From Brevibacillus panacihumi (lineage in GTDB: Bacteria > Bacillota > Bacilli > Brevibacillales > Brevibacillaceae): a stretch of 64,000 nucleotides of DNA. The DNA lies in assembly GCF_003710985.1 (NCBI RefSeq), contig NZ_RHHT01000002.1, positions 1 to 64,000 on the forward strand, written 5' to 3'. Of the stretch, positions 33,193 through 41,358 are shown in pieces. Position numbers and translations under genes: made by a program. Below the pieces are notes generated by a model, which ran no database searches, had not been told where the DNA came from, and worked only from the letters and a program-made list of their open reading frames with translations. How positions within the stretch are numbered: the stretch's first letter is position 1; every line of letters begins with the position of its first letter.

Positions 33193-33221
33193 CTCTGCGT
33201 TGACGACGCGGAGTTTTTTTT
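33193..33221 (+). terminator. Terminator of the PilZ gene
   Basis: CTCTGCGT-TGACG-ACGCGGAG followed by TTTTTTTT. Confidence 0.9.
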
Positions 33222-33271
33222 GTTCTAGAATGGCATGAAGGGCTCACGGGTAAACAATATGATTATTCATG

Positions 33272-33300
33272 TTGAATGTGAATAGATGTAATGTTATATT
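33272..33300 (+). promoter_or_regulatory. Sigma-A promoter of the DUF2087/GIY-YIG gene
   Basis: TTGAAT (33272-33277), 17-bp spacer, TATATT (33295-33300), about 40 bases before the start codon. Confidence 0.65.
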
Positions 33301-33339
33301 ATCTACATAATGACAAACTAAAACAGGGCGTGTTTATTT

Positions 33340-34470
33340 ATGGATGTTCTAGATGATTTTTGGTCCGCCACTTCCGCAGAACAGAAACAGGGGTTTGTAG
33401 AACGCCAGGATCGCATTCTCTGCTTGCTCTGTGGAAAAGAGGCCGAACAAGGCGTGATCTATCCGGTAGACGGCTTTTTCTATGACGCGCGTCGTTACAT
33501 GCGCCATCATATCGAGCAGGAGCATGGCTCTGTATTCATGCACTTGAGCCATTTGGACAAAAAGCTGACAGGACTCTCGGAGCATCAAATTACGCTGCTG
33601 CGGCTGTTTTATCAGGGATTGAGCGATGTTGAGGTGCAGCAGCAGACCGGTATTGGAAGCACATCCACGATCCGCAACCACCGCTTTGTGCTGAAAGAAA
33701 AAGAGCGGCAAGCAAAGGTTTTTCTGACTATGATGGAGCTGTTGAAGGAACGGGATCACCAGGCAGATGTACGCCCATCCCTGTCCGGGTGGGAAGGGAG
33801 TCGGAAACCCAATGCCGTGCTGGCAGAGCGCAAGGCTATCCTCTCCAAATATTTGCCGGAGCGAAGCCATGGTGGGCTGATCAAGCTGCCGCGCAAGCAA
33901 AAGGAGAAAAGGATCGTTCTCGAGGAGGTTGCCAAGCGTTTTGAACCGGACCGCCTGTATACAGAACCAGAGGTCAATGAAATTCTGCAAGCCGTCTACG
34001 AGGATTATGTGACGGTGCGGCGGTATCTCGTCGATTTCGGTCTTCTGGATCGGGAGGCGGATGGCAGCAACTACTGGCTTCATCAGAAAAGGGAGCAGGA
34101 AGGGGACGTCGAGATGGACAGAAGACAAGTCTTAAAAATGCAGTATAAAGAAACCAAGCCGCAGGCAGGGGTGTATCAGATCAAAAACGTGAAGAACGGA
34201 AAAGTGCTGATCATGAGCAGCCCCAATCTGAAGACGATGAATGGAAAGAAATTTATGCTTCAGCAAGGTACGTTCCCCAATCCTATGCTGCAAAAGGACC
34301 TGGAAGAATGGGGCGCAGATGCTTTTGAATTCGAAGTGCTGGAAGTATTGGAAGATAAAAACGAGCCCGGCTTTCGAGTGAGCGACGCCTTGGAAAAGCT
34401 GGAGGAGAAGTGGCTCGACAAGATAAAGCCCTACAATGAGCGGGGATACAATCAGGAAAAGCGCAAGTAA
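33340..34470 (+). CDS. Multi-domain protein: zinc-finger-like, LuxR-type HTH, DUF2087 and GIY-YIG-like domains
   Basis: 376-aa protein with four visible parts. N-terminus: CLLCGK followed by HHIEQEH (about 28-62), a C2H2-like metal site. Residues about 75-125: LSEHQITLLRLFYQGLSDVEVQQQTGIGS, resembling a LuxR/sigma-4 helix-turn-helix. Residues about 160-250: ILSKYLPERSHGG...KEKRIVLEEVAKRF...YEDYVTVRRYLVDFGLLDRE, the DUF2087 signature. Residues about 270-376: AGVYQIKNVKNGKVLIMSSPNL and WLDKIKPYNERGYN, a GIY-YIG-like domain. It may be a DNA-binding regulator; nuclease activity is doubtful since the usual YIG reads VLI. It has its own promoter and stands alone. Confidence 0.72.
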   Translation: MDVLDDFWSATSAEQKQGFVERQDRILCLLCGKEAEQGVIYPVDGFFYDARRYMRHHIEQEHGSVFMHLSHLDKKLTGLSEHQITLLRLFYQGLSDVEVQQQTGIGSTSTIRNHRFVLKEKERQAKVFLTMMELLKERDHQADVRPSLSGWEGSRKPNAVLAERKAILSKYLPERSHGGLIKLPRKQKEKRIVLEEVAKRFEPDRLYTEPEVNEILQAVYEDYVTVRRYLVDFGLLDREADGSNYWLHQKREQEGDVEMDRRQVLKMQYKETKPQAGVYQIKNVKNGKVLIMSSPNLKTMNGKKFMLQQGTFPNPMLQKDLEEWGADAFEFEVLEVLEDKNEPGFRVSDALEKLEEKWLDKIKPYNERGYNQEKRK

Positions 34471-34479
34471 TCGGTTGAA

Positions 34480-34545
34480 AACATACAGGAGCCACTCCTT
34501 CGCTGCGTTCTTACAGGCAGGCAGGAGTGGCTTCGCTGTGTATCT
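34480..34545. terminator. Stem-loop between convergent genes
   Basis: GCCACTCCT ... AGGAGTGGC (about 34492-34533) with a 23-base loop, between the GIY-YIG gene and gerQ. There is no T-run on either side, so terminator function is uncertain. Confidence 0.4.
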
Positions 34546-34551
34546 ATCTGC

Positions 34552-34992
34552 TTAACGGGGCATACCAGGGATTTGAGGAGGGATGTAGTTCAATTCTTCA
34601 TCTGACGTGATGTAATCGGTGTTCACCATGAGCAGCAGGTATCGTCTGCCGGTTTGGGGATCACTTAGAATGATGTGGTCGCGGCCAGCCGTCTCTAGTA
34701 CGCCACGGAAAATTTTTGCATTCCATTGGGTGTTGTTTTCAAAGGTTTGGTACACAGTGATCACTTTTCCGCGATTCAGACGCAGGATGTTCTCGATATA
34801 GGACTCCTCGACAACTGGTTGTTGCCCGGGCATAAAGGGGATACCGGGGATCATCGAGCCGCCGGGCTGCATGGGAACCATTTGCGGCTGCTGAGCTTGC
34901 GGTTGTTGTTGGAAGCCAAATGGATACTGGGCAGAAGGGTACATGTCATATCCGTATTGGGTATAAGGATTGAAAGGCATTTGTTGACTCAT
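34552..34992 (-). CDS. gerQ: Spore coat/germination protein GerQ
   Basis: 146-aa protein. The first half is Gln/Pro/Met/Tyr-rich and low in complexity, as in GerQ. The conserved half reads ESYIENILRLNRGKVITVYQTFENN, then DHIILSDPQTGRRYLLLMVNTDYITSDEELNY. GerQ sits on the spore surface, is cross-linked by transglutaminase through its lysines and glutamines, and is needed to hold the cortex hydrolase CwlJ in place. AAAGGAGCGAG precedes the ATG. cwlJ is 30 bases upstream on the same strand, so the two form an operon as in Bacillus. Confidence 0.93.
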   Translation of the reverse strand: MSQQMPFNPYTQYGYDMYPSAQYPFGFQQQPQAQQPQMVPMQPGGSMIPGIPFMPGQQPVVEESYIENILRLNRGKVITVYQTFENNTQWNAKIFRGVLETAGRDHIILSDPQTGRRYLLLMVNTDYITSDEELNYIPPQIPGMPR

Positions 34993-35022
34993 GATGAACT
35001 CGCTCCTTTAACAATCTGTTCT

Positions 35023-35445
35023 CTAGAAAACACGTGGACAATCTTCACGCGACGGTACGAAGAAGCAATGAGCTTTATAACGGCCAGAATTCGATTGATT
35101 ATACCAGGTGGGCGGACAATTGCCGGCAGGGCGGAAAAACCAGAGCGCATTTGATGCGGGATGTGTTCGTTCTCCATTGATCGTGCGCCTGGCCAGTCGT
35201 CTTTCCCTGTCCCGAGCGCGCTGGTAGAAATACGATTTTTGCACCGCTTCATAACCTCCAGGGGATTGGAACACCATGTCCCGCATGGAGCGGATATTTT
35301 TAAAGTCCAGGCAATTGGAAAGAATCCGGTTTACCCCGACATTTCCCACCATCAGCATGCCTAGCTCGCCCTCTGCCTCCGCCTCCGCGCGAATCAATCG
35401 CGCTAATAAATCCACATCGCCCGAATTCACCTTTATGACAGCCAA
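35023..35445 (-). CDS. cwlJ: Spore cortex-lytic enzyme CwlJ
   Basis: 140-aa cell-wall hydrolase of the SleB/CwlJ family (Hydrolase_2). It degrades cortex peptidoglycan during germination and responds to calcium-dipicolinate. Seen: DVDLLARLIRAEAEAEGELGMLMVGNVGVNRI with the catalytic Glu, SYFYQRARDRERRLARRTINGE and WYNQSNSGRYKAHCFF. No SPOR/PGB domain or signal peptide, as expected for CwlJ rather than SleB. The start is TTG at 35445 after AGGAGGTG, giving the family N-terminus (M)AVIKV. On the minus strand CATATAGT, about 35 bases upstream, resembles a sigma-E -10; a matching -35 is not clear. Confidence 0.93.
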   Translation of the reverse strand: MAVIKVNSGDVDLLARLIRAEAEAEGELGMLMVGNVGVNRILSNCLDFKNIRSMRDMVFQSPGGYEAVQKSYFYQRARDRERRLARRTINGERTHPASNALWFFRPAGNCPPTWYNQSNSGRYKAHCFFVPSREDCPRVF

Positions 35446-35566
35446 TGCTTCACCTCCTCGCAAAAACTCACAATAACACTATATGGCCTGCCGTTAGATG
35501 GGTGAGTGTACCAAAGAAATTTTCCCCGGGAGCATGGCCTATGCCGCAGAGTGCTTGGCGAAAATG

Positions 35567-35607
35567 AAAAACGTCCTTGCGCCAAAAGGCTTTAAGGACG
35601 TTTTTTT
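35567..35607. terminator. Terminator of the VTT/DedA-like gene
   Basis: AAAACGTCCTT ... AAGGACGTTTTTTT. It reads as a terminator in both directions and overlaps the stop codon of the membrane-protein gene. Confidence 0.85.
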
Positions 35608-36158
35608 CTACGTCTGTCCCACCAGAACCAGAGAATGGCGACGACTACGGCCACGCCTAGCAGGCTGACCTCCAGATAGTCATCGAGCAGAACTTTTGCA
35701 TGCTTTCCGTAGAGATAGAACAAGATTCCTATCAGAAAGAACTTCAAGCCGCGACCCAAAATCGCGAATAGCAGCAGCTTGACCAGTGAGTAGTTGAACA
35801 CGCCGCTCAACAGGGTAAACACCTTGAAAGGAATCGGCGTGAAAGAACCGATGAGGACGGCAGCATCGCCGTTTTTGGCGAATTGTTCCGTAGCGAGAAC
35901 GACCCATTTTTCAGGGATGATCTTTTGAAGAATCGGTTTGCCCAGCCACTTGCCCAGTATGTAACCAATCGGAGCCCCAAGGACGGAGCCGGTGAACGCG
36001 ATCAGCGCAATTCGCAGGGATGCCTGCGGATCTATAAAACTCAAGCCGATCTGTACAAAAAAAGGCGGAATCGGAAGAATGAAGGAATCCAAGAACGCGA
36101 CGACAAACAAGCCCCAAATTCCATAATCCATAAAAAATTGTGTCAGTTGTTCCAGCAT
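35592..36158 (-). CDS. YqaA/DedA-type VTT-domain membrane protein
   Basis: 188-aa integral membrane protein of the SNARE-associated Golgi (VTT/DedA) superfamily, YqaA branch. It shows the re-entrant segment FLDSFILPIPPFFVQIGL near 22-39, then GSVLGAPIGYILGKWLGKP near 56-74 and GSFTPIPFKVFTLLSGVF near 103-120. DedA relatives include undecaprenyl-phosphate and phospholipid flippases, so a lipid-transport role is possible. GGAGACG lies near the start at 36158. It is a single-gene unit with its own terminator. Confidence 0.85.
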   Translation of the reverse strand: MLEQLTQFFMDYGIWGLFVVAFLDSFILPIPPFFVQIGLSFIDPQASLRIALIAFTGSVLGAPIGYILGKWLGKPILQKIIPEKWVVLATEQFAKNGDAAVLIGSFTPIPFKVFTLLSGVFNYSLVKLLLFAILGRGLKFFLIGILFYLYGKHAKVLLDDYLEVSLLGVAVVVAILWFWWDRRRKKRP

Positions 36159-36415
36159 GGGCGTCTCCTTAGGGGTTCTACTGTAATATTCTTATATGAT
36201 TCTGTCCCAAAACAAAGACCGAACATTTTCCTTCTCCTATGATCATATCATAGTCCGCTTATGAATTTCACCTGATGACTGGACACTACTAGGATGGTCC
36301 GTTTTCGGACATACTGTTAGGGATTTTGTCTGATAGTACATCCTCGTCGGCACCCGCTACAGGCGGTCACAGATGCTAGGATGATCCGAGCAGTGAGAAG
36401 AAGGAGGAGATCTTG
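36159..36415. promoter_or_regulatory. Divergent intergenic region with two small palindromes
   Basis: CTATGAT-CAT-ATCATAG (36237-36253) and GTCCG-TTTT-CGGAC (36297-36310) lie between the VTT gene and the coat gene. CATACTGT at 36310-36317 differs from the sigma-E -10 CATACANT at one position, but I see no convincing -35. Either palindrome could be an operator. Confidence 0.35.
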
Positions 36416-37312
36416 ATGATGCATTCCCATCCGCATGGGGCCCATGAAGTCATGGAGCTTCACGAGGTGTTAAACTGTGCCGTAGATGCGTTGAATACGA
36501 TTCAACTGTACTCTCCGCATGTCACCGATCCCGAATTGGCGCAGCTTGTTTACCACCAAATGACCTTCATGCAAAATGAGTACAACAGCATGGTACATAC
36601 GGTGCAAGGTGTAGGGGCAGGGGAAAGTCTGCCGTACAGGCCGAAGCGTCAGATGCAGGCGCCTTTTTCCGGCATGCCCAATCCTGCAGCATTTTCGATG
36701 CAGCAGCAGCCCAATCTCCACCCCTCTGAGGTGAATGATGCCGATGTGGCCTCGGCTTTATTGGGCATTCATAAAGCGGGCGCCAAAGGAAAGCTGCACG
36801 CTTCCCTTGAGGCTTCCCATCCCCAAATCCGGGAAATGCTGCTCCAGGGAGCGATCAACTGTTCACATCAGGCTTATGAGGTGTGGCAGTACATGGAGCG
36901 AAAAGGCTATTATCCGCTGGCAGTATTTCCGCATACGACGAGCTCGCAGCTGCTGCGTGCCTACCAACCGCTCAAGCAAGCGATGCCCCAGCCTATGCCG
37001 AACAATGTCCAGCCCGTCAATCCAGCCATGGCCGGAGGCATTTCGGCACAATTGGCGCGCGGCATGACAGAGTCCTATGCTGCATCCCAGTCAATGGGGG
37101 AGCCTTCACCGGTGAATGCTAGCCAGATCTTTTCATCTCCGGCCTACCGTGAGCAATATTCGCATCAGCCAATAGGAAATACGTCAATGATCACGGATGA
37201 GTTACAGACGGCCGGTGCAGAACCAACAGGAGTTTTGTCCCAAAACGTGGAAGAAAAGGCGGCGCGCGGGCGTAAAAAAGCGACTTCCTCTGACATGAAT
37301 ATCGGTCATTAA
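36416..37312 (+). CDS. CotF-like spore coat protein
   Basis: 298-aa protein with a coat F domain: an N-terminal histidine-rich segment and helix (EVMELHEVLNCAVDALNTIQLY), a Met/Gln/Pro linker, then ADVASALLGIHKAGAKGKLHASLEASHPQIREMLLQGAINCSHQAYEVWQYM near 104-156. The last third is low-complexity (Ser, Gln, Pro, Ala) and ends with a basic ARGRKKA tail. Such proteins are part of the spore coat, with expression late in the mother cell. ATG 36416 after AAGGAGG is preferred over the adjacent TTG at 36413. Confidence 0.85.
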   Translation: MMHSHPHGAHEVMELHEVLNCAVDALNTIQLYSPHVTDPELAQLVYHQMTFMQNEYNSMVHTVQGVGAGESLPYRPKRQMQAPFSGMPNPAAFSMQQQPNLHPSEVNDADVASALLGIHKAGAKGKLHASLEASHPQIREMLLQGAINCSHQAYEVWQYMERKGYYPLAVFPHTTSSQLLRAYQPLKQAMPQPMPNNVQPVNPAMAGGISAQLARGMTESYAASQSMGEPSPVNASQIFSSPAYREQYSHQPIGNTSMITDELQTAGAEPTGVLSQNVEEKAARGRKKATSSDMNIGH

Positions 37313-37320
37313 GTCCCGCC

Positions 37321-37385
37321 CCTCCCATTGACGTTAGGAAAGAATATCCACTACTATAGAAGGAAAGACAAACGTCATTGGGAGG
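37321..37385 (+). promoter_or_regulatory. 15-bp inverted repeat covering the ribosome binding site of the 72-aa gene
   Basis: CCTCCCATTGACGTT (37321-37335) is complementary to AACGTCATTGGGAGG (37371-37385) with one mismatch. The right arm contains the ribosome binding site of the next gene. The left arm contains TTGACG, which could be a -35 to TACTAT (18-bp spacer). It is either an operator flanking the promoter or, if transcribed from further upstream, a hairpin that masks translation. Confidence 0.45.
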
Positions 37386-37389
37386 AGCC

Positions 37390-37608
37390 ATGAAAACACT
37401 AGGTTCGGGGAAAGTGGTCTACTACGCCCCAGATGGTACCAGTCTGCAATTGTCAGGGGAAATCGATGTTCGTGGGGATCGGGTCTCGGTTACGGAGATC
37501 ATATACTTTAACGGTCAACCAAATGGAGCCCGGGAGACAAATCTGCCGCTTGCTCAGTCCGTTATCTACTGGGAGCCGGAAGTGTACGAACAGATCGGTT
37601 TTGAATAA
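37390..37608 (+). CDS. Hypothetical protein (72 aa)
   Basis: A short soluble protein, mostly beta (KVVYYAPDGTSLQLSGEIDVRGDRVSVTEIIYFNG), with an acidic C-terminus. ATG 37390 follows GGGAGGAG closely. It is a single gene with a clear terminator at 37632-37660 and an inverted repeat over its ribosome binding site. No family recognised. The strong translation signals and defined transcript ends make it likely real. Confidence 0.65.
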   Translation: MKTLGSGKVVYYAPDGTSLQLSGEIDVRGDRVSVTEIIYFNGQPNGARETNLPLAQSVIYWEPEVYEQIGFE

Positions 37609-37631
37609 GCGCTACGCGTGCGTTACCTCAA

Positions 37632-37660
37632 CAACCTTGTCCTTGGGCAAGGTTGTTTTT
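37632..37660 (+). terminator. Terminator of the 72-aa gene
   Basis: CAACCTTG-TCCTTGGG-CAAGGTTG followed by TTTTT. Confidence 0.88.
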
Positions 37661-37765
37661 GCATTGCGCAAGAACCTTTGTCAAACCCTGGACTATAGCC
37701 GGGGTCCTGGAGATATGGTATCATGTGGGGTGGAAATGAATGTATGAACTCGAGGAGTGATCCTG

Positions 37766-38872
37766 GTGATCGACAACATATTAGAACGAGCCCTAGCTGG
37801 GGAACGCCTGGGTCTCGAAGATGGATTGGCATTATTCGAGAGCGATCAGATTGAAAAGATGGGGCACTATGCCAATTTGATCATGCAAAAATGGCATCCA
37901 GATCCGATCGCGACATTCGTCATCAGCCGCAACGTCAACTATACGAACGTTTGCGACACCTATTGCCGCTTTTGCGCATTTTACCGGCCGCCTGGTTCCG
38001 CGGAAGGCTACGTGCTTCCCAAGGAGACCATTTTCCAAAAAATTCAGGAGACGGTAGATGTTGGAGGAACCGAGATCTTGATGCAAGGCGGTACCAACCC
38101 TGATCTCAAACTGGAGTACTACACCGATCTGCTGCGCTCGATCAAGCAGCGCTTTCCGCAGATTACCATGCACTCGCTATCTGTGGCAGAGGTTCTGAAA
38201 ATCGCCGAAGTCTCCAACATGAGTGTGGAAGACGTTCTTCGTGAATTGAAAGCAGCGGGTCTTGATTCGTTGCCGGGTGCGGGCGGAGAGATTTTGGACG
38301 ACCGTACGCGCCGCAAGATCTCCCGCTTGAAGGGCTCCTGGAAAGACTGGATCGATACGCAAAAAGCCGCACACCGCGCTGGACTGCCTGGTACAGCGAC
38401 GATGGTAATCGGCTTCGGGGAAGAGATGGAGGAGCGCGTGCTGTCTCTCATGCGCATTCGTGAAGCCCAGGATGAGACTGGCGGCTTCAAGGCGTTTATC
38501 GTCTGGACCTTCCAGCCGGACAACACCAATATGAAAGCGGTCAACAACACGCCTGAGGAATACCTGAAAACCTTGGCGATCAGCCGTTTGATGCTGGACA
38601 ACGTGGAGAACCTCCAGGCTTCCTGGGTGACCATGGGACCCGAATACGGCCAGTTGTCGCTGTCTTATGGGGCCAATGACTTCGGACAAACCATGATGGA
38701 GGAAAACGTCGTCTCCGCTGCAGCATGTACTTACAAGGTCAACACGAACCAAATCCTCGAACTGATTCGCGGAGCTGGCAAAATTCCGGCTCAACGCAAC
38801 ACGCAGTACGACATTTTGCGCGTCTTCAAGGATGGCGAAATGGCGGAGAAGGATTTCGTAATGCAGAACTGA
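37766..38872 (+). CDS. mqnC: Cyclic dehypoxanthinyl futalosine synthase
   Basis: 368-aa radical-SAM enzyme of the futalosine menaquinone pathway; it closes dehypoxanthinyl futalosine into its cyclic form. The [4Fe-4S] motif is CDTYCRFC (C-x3-C-x2-C) near 55-62, preceded by SRNVNYTNV. Then come MQGGTNPDL, LPGAGGEILDD and TMVIGFGEEMEERV, all MqnC features. GTG 37766 fits the upstream CGAGGAG better than the GTG three codons earlier. No other mqn genes are in the window. It ends in a long hairpin terminator facing feoB. Confidence 0.92.
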   Translation: MIDNILERALAGERLGLEDGLALFESDQIEKMGHYANLIMQKWHPDPIATFVISRNVNYTNVCDTYCRFCAFYRPPGSAEGYVLPKETIFQKIQETVDVGGTEILMQGGTNPDLKLEYYTDLLRSIKQRFPQITMHSLSVAEVLKIAEVSNMSVEDVLRELKAAGLDSLPGAGGEILDDRTRRKISRLKGSWKDWIDTQKAAHRAGLPGTATMVIGFGEEMEERVLSLMRIREAQDETGGFKAFIVWTFQPDNTNMKAVNNTPEEYLKTLAISRLMLDNVENLQASWVTMGPEYGQLSLSYGANDFGQTMMEENVVSAAACTYKVNTNQILELIRGAGKIPAQRNTQYDILRVFKDGEMAEKDFVMQN

Positions 38873-38888
38873 TTCTTCAGCCAATCAC

Positions 38889-38939
38889 AAAAAGCCTTTG
38901 CAGGTACCGGTACGAACCGGTTCCTTGCAAAGGCTTTTT
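38889..38939. terminator. Bidirectional terminator between mqnC and feoB
   Basis: AAAAAGCCTTTGCA ... TGCAAAGGCTTTTT with an inner ACCGGT/ACCGGT stem; A-run left and T-run right. Confidence 0.9.
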
Positions 38940-38947
38940 GATTGAAT

Positions 38948-40354
38948 CTATACCCAGCCAAGAGCGCGAATCACTTGAGCCGTAACGAACGTCACCGCGA
39001 TTGCAATCGCCAGCGGAATCACCGCGGACAATACTGTCCATTTCACGCTTTTGGTTTCCTTGTAGATATTGAACAAGGTTGTGCCGCATGGATAATGAAG
39101 CAGGGAGAACAGCATCATGTTCAGCGCGGTCAGCCAGGTCCAGCCGTGCTGGAGGAAGATCTCCTTGATGTTGTCGATCCCATCCGCATCGACCATCGCT
39201 CCGGAGGACAAATAGCCCATCAGCAGGATCGGGAGGACGATTTCATTGGCGGGAAGACCGAGAATGAAAGCCATCAGGATGTACCCGTCGAGGCCGATCA
39301 ATTGCGCGAACGGATCAAAAAAGGCAGCCATATGACCGAGGATGCTGTCATTGCCGACCGTGATATTGCCCAAAATCCATGTCAGCACCCCGGCAGGCGC
39401 TGCGACGACCACAGCTCTTTTCAATACGCTCCAGGATTTGTCCTTGGATGCGATCAGGATTGTTTTCCAAAATTGCGGGCGTCGATAAGGCGGCAGCTCC
39501 AGCGTATAGTGGGTCGGCACTCCGCGCAGGGCGGTTTTGGACAAGGCCCAGGAGACAGCCAGAGTCACGACGATGCCGATCAGCACCATTCCCATCACGA
39601 TAAGAGCCGTTGTGAGCGTATGCCAGCCGCCTACTGCGCCAGTCGCCATGAACAGCGAGGAGAGCAGGATCAGGGTAGGCCAGCGCCCGTTGCAGGGAAC
39701 GAAGTTGTTGGTCAGAATCGCCAGCATCCGCTCCCGTGGCGACTCGATGATCCGGGTGGAGAGGATGGCAGCAGCGTTGCAGCCAAAGCCCATGGACATC
39801 GTCAAGGCCTGCTTTCCGTGCCCTCCTGATTTTTTAAACAAACGGTCCATATTGAATGCGACGCGCGGCAGATACCCGAAGTTTTCCAGCAAAGCGAACA
39901 CCGGGAAGAAAATAGCCATCGGCGGGAGCATGACGCTGACAACCCATGACGTGCCGCGGAAAAAACCGAGTACGAGAATCCCGTGCAGCCAATCTGGCGC
40001 GTTTACTGCTTGAAAGCCAGCCGTGAGGTAGCCCTCGACGACGCCAAACATGCTGGCTATCCAGGCAGACGGCACATTGGCCCCGGCGATCGTAATCCAA
40101 AAGACAGCTCCCAGGATCGCCAGCATGATCGGGAAGCCCCAGATTCTCGACGTGACCCATTTGTCCAGCTTGTAGGCAGACGCCAATTTTCGCCTGTCTT
40201 CATAGGTGACAGCCTCTTTGCAAATCGAGCGGCTCAGCCGGTAGATGTCACTGACGATCGTGTCGCGGATGGCATTTCCCTCTGCAGCGTTTCGCGTCAC
40301 AGCCAGCAGCGCATCCAACGGATCAGACGAATTAGTGGCATATGGTTTGCTCAT
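38948..40354 (-). CDS. feoB: FeoB-type ferrous iron transporter, membrane (Gate) half
   Basis: 468-aa polytopic membrane protein matching the C-terminal part of FeoB: two Gate (nucleoside-recognition) domains and the FeoB C-terminal domain. Conserved pore motifs include SVMLPPMAIFFPVFALLENFGYLPR near 135-160, GFGCNAAAILSTR near 190 and GLPANEIVLP near 375. The GTPase domain is in a separate upstream gene. This gene has its own ribosome binding site (GGGAGAGG) and overlaps the GTPase gene by 23 bases in another frame. The first 55 residues are a soluble helical extension. Together with the GTPase and FeoA it should import Fe(II). Confidence 0.88.
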   Translation of the reverse strand: MSKPYATNSSDPLDALLAVTRNAAEGNAIRDTIVSDIYRLSRSICKEAVTYEDRRKLASAYKLDKWVTSRIWGFPIMLAILGAVFWITIAGANVPSAWIASMFGVVEGYLTAGFQAVNAPDWLHGILVLGFFRGTSWVVSVMLPPMAIFFPVFALLENFGYLPRVAFNMDRLFKKSGGHGKQALTMSMGFGCNAAAILSTRIIESPRERMLAILTNNFVPCNGRWPTLILLSSLFMATGAVGGWHTLTTALIVMGMVLIGIVVTLAVSWALSKTALRGVPTHYTLELPPYRRPQFWKTILIASKDKSWSVLKRAVVVAAPAGVLTWILGNITVGNDSILGHMAAFFDPFAQLIGLDGYILMAFILGLPANEIVLPILLMGYLSSGAMVDADGIDNIKEIFLQHGWTWLTALNMMLFSLLHYPCGTTLFNIYKETKSVKWTVLSAVIPLAIAIAVTFVTAQVIRALGWV

Positions 40355-41063
40355 GTCCGATCCTCTCCCTTTTTACAGGCACAGTTGGTTCTTGCATCCG
40401 CTCCCGCAGCGATTTCAACAGGCCTTCGTCTCCGTCGAGGAGCCGCAGTGCAATCCATCTGGTCGGAAAACGAGTACCCAGCGTTTGCGCGATGATCGGC
40501 TGCAATTCCTTTACTTTTTCTTCAATCTCTTTCGAATAGGGGATTTGTACAGGCTCCGGAGAGATTTCTCCGCTGGCGACCTTCTCGACTTGCTCCATTA
40601 AGGCATCGATCCCGATTTTGTTTCGCGCAGAGATGGCGACACAGGGGACGCCCAGCCTCTTCGAGATCATCTGCAAGTCGATCCGCACACCCCGCTTTTT
40701 GGCTTCGTCGATCAAATTGACGCACACCACCACTCGGGAGGTCATTTCCAGAACCTGCAAGGCGAGATTCAGGTTTCTTTCCAACGAAGTAGCGTCCAGG
40801 ACGACAATCGTGACATCCGGCTGCTCAAAGATAATATAGTCTCTCGCGACTTCCTCGTCAGCGGAGTTGGAATACAAGGAATACGTACCTGGCAAATCAA
40901 TCATGCGAAAAGCGGATTTTCCGTACGTAAATTCGCCTTCCGCCATCAGAACCGTTTTGCCCGCCCAGTTTCCGGTATGCTGGCGCAGTCCGGTCAAGGT
41001 GTTGAACAAGGTGCTTTTTCCGGTATTCGGATTCCCGGCAAGCGCGATGGTGTAGGTTCTCAC
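40332..41063 (-). CDS. feoB: FeoB-type ferrous iron transporter, GTPase half
   Basis: 243-aa small GTPase corresponding to the N-terminal NFeoB part: G1 GNPNTGKS at 10-17, switch region HTGNWAGKTV, G3 DLPG near 56-59, G4 NLID near 117-120, and G5 SARN near 144-147. The helical GDI domain follows (about 165-220). No membrane segment, so it must associate with the separately encoded pore. GTG start at 41063 overlaps the feoA stop (GTGA). In most bacteria this domain and the pore are one 700-800 aa protein. Confidence 0.9.
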   Translation of the reverse strand: MRTYTIALAGNPNTGKSTLFNTLTGLRQHTGNWAGKTVLMAEGEFTYGKSAFRMIDLPGTYSLYSNSADEEVARDYIIFEQPDVTIVVLDATSLERNLNLALQVLEMTSRVVVCVNLIDEAKKRGVRIDLQMISKRLGVPCVAISARNKIGIDALMEQVEKVASGEISPEPVQIPYSKEIEEKVKELQPIIAQTLGTRFPTRWIALRLLDGDEGLLKSLRERMQEPTVPVKRERIGHEQTICH

Positions 41064-41314
41064 AACGAATCGCCTCCGACATACTCCCCGAAGATGAGGG
41101 AGCTTTCCTCCTTGCGCAATGCGATCATGGTATGGTTGACCCGAAAGGCGATCGGATCGCCCAACGGACTTTTTTGTACAACCTCTACTATATTGCCAGG
41201 GACGAATCCCAGGTCGAGCAATCGTCTGCGCAATACACCCTGAACTTCGATGCGATCCAAACAGATCTGACTTCCTGTCGCAGCGTCAGATAAAGGAATG
41301 CTGGAAGTTGACAT
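41060..41314 (-). CDS. feoA: FeoA-domain ferrous iron transport accessory protein
   Basis: 84-aa SH3-like FeoA protein: VQGVLRRRLLDLGFVPGNIVEVVQKSPLGDPIAFRVNHTMIALRKEESSLI. FeoA supports FeoB activity in the cytosol. ATG 41314 is preferred because AAGGAG is ten bases upstream; a GTG three codons earlier is too close to it. First gene of feoA-feoB(GTPase)-feoB(pore), with overlaps at both junctions. I find no clear Fur box in the 300-base region upstream, which holds two imperfect repeats instead. Confidence 0.9.
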   Translation of the reverse strand: MSTSSIPLSDAATGSQICLDRIEVQGVLRRRLLDLGFVPGNIVEVVQKSPLGDPIAFRVNHTMIALRKEESSLIFGEYVGGDSL

Positions 41315-41358
41315 GACGTTCACGCTCCTTTTCTTTCGTCAAAGACAAACTGTTGTAT

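Noticed and set aside
40332-40354. Frameshift as cause of the split FeoB
   Set aside because: The pore gene has its own strong ribosome binding site and a sensible N-terminal extension, so two genes are more likely than one broken gene.
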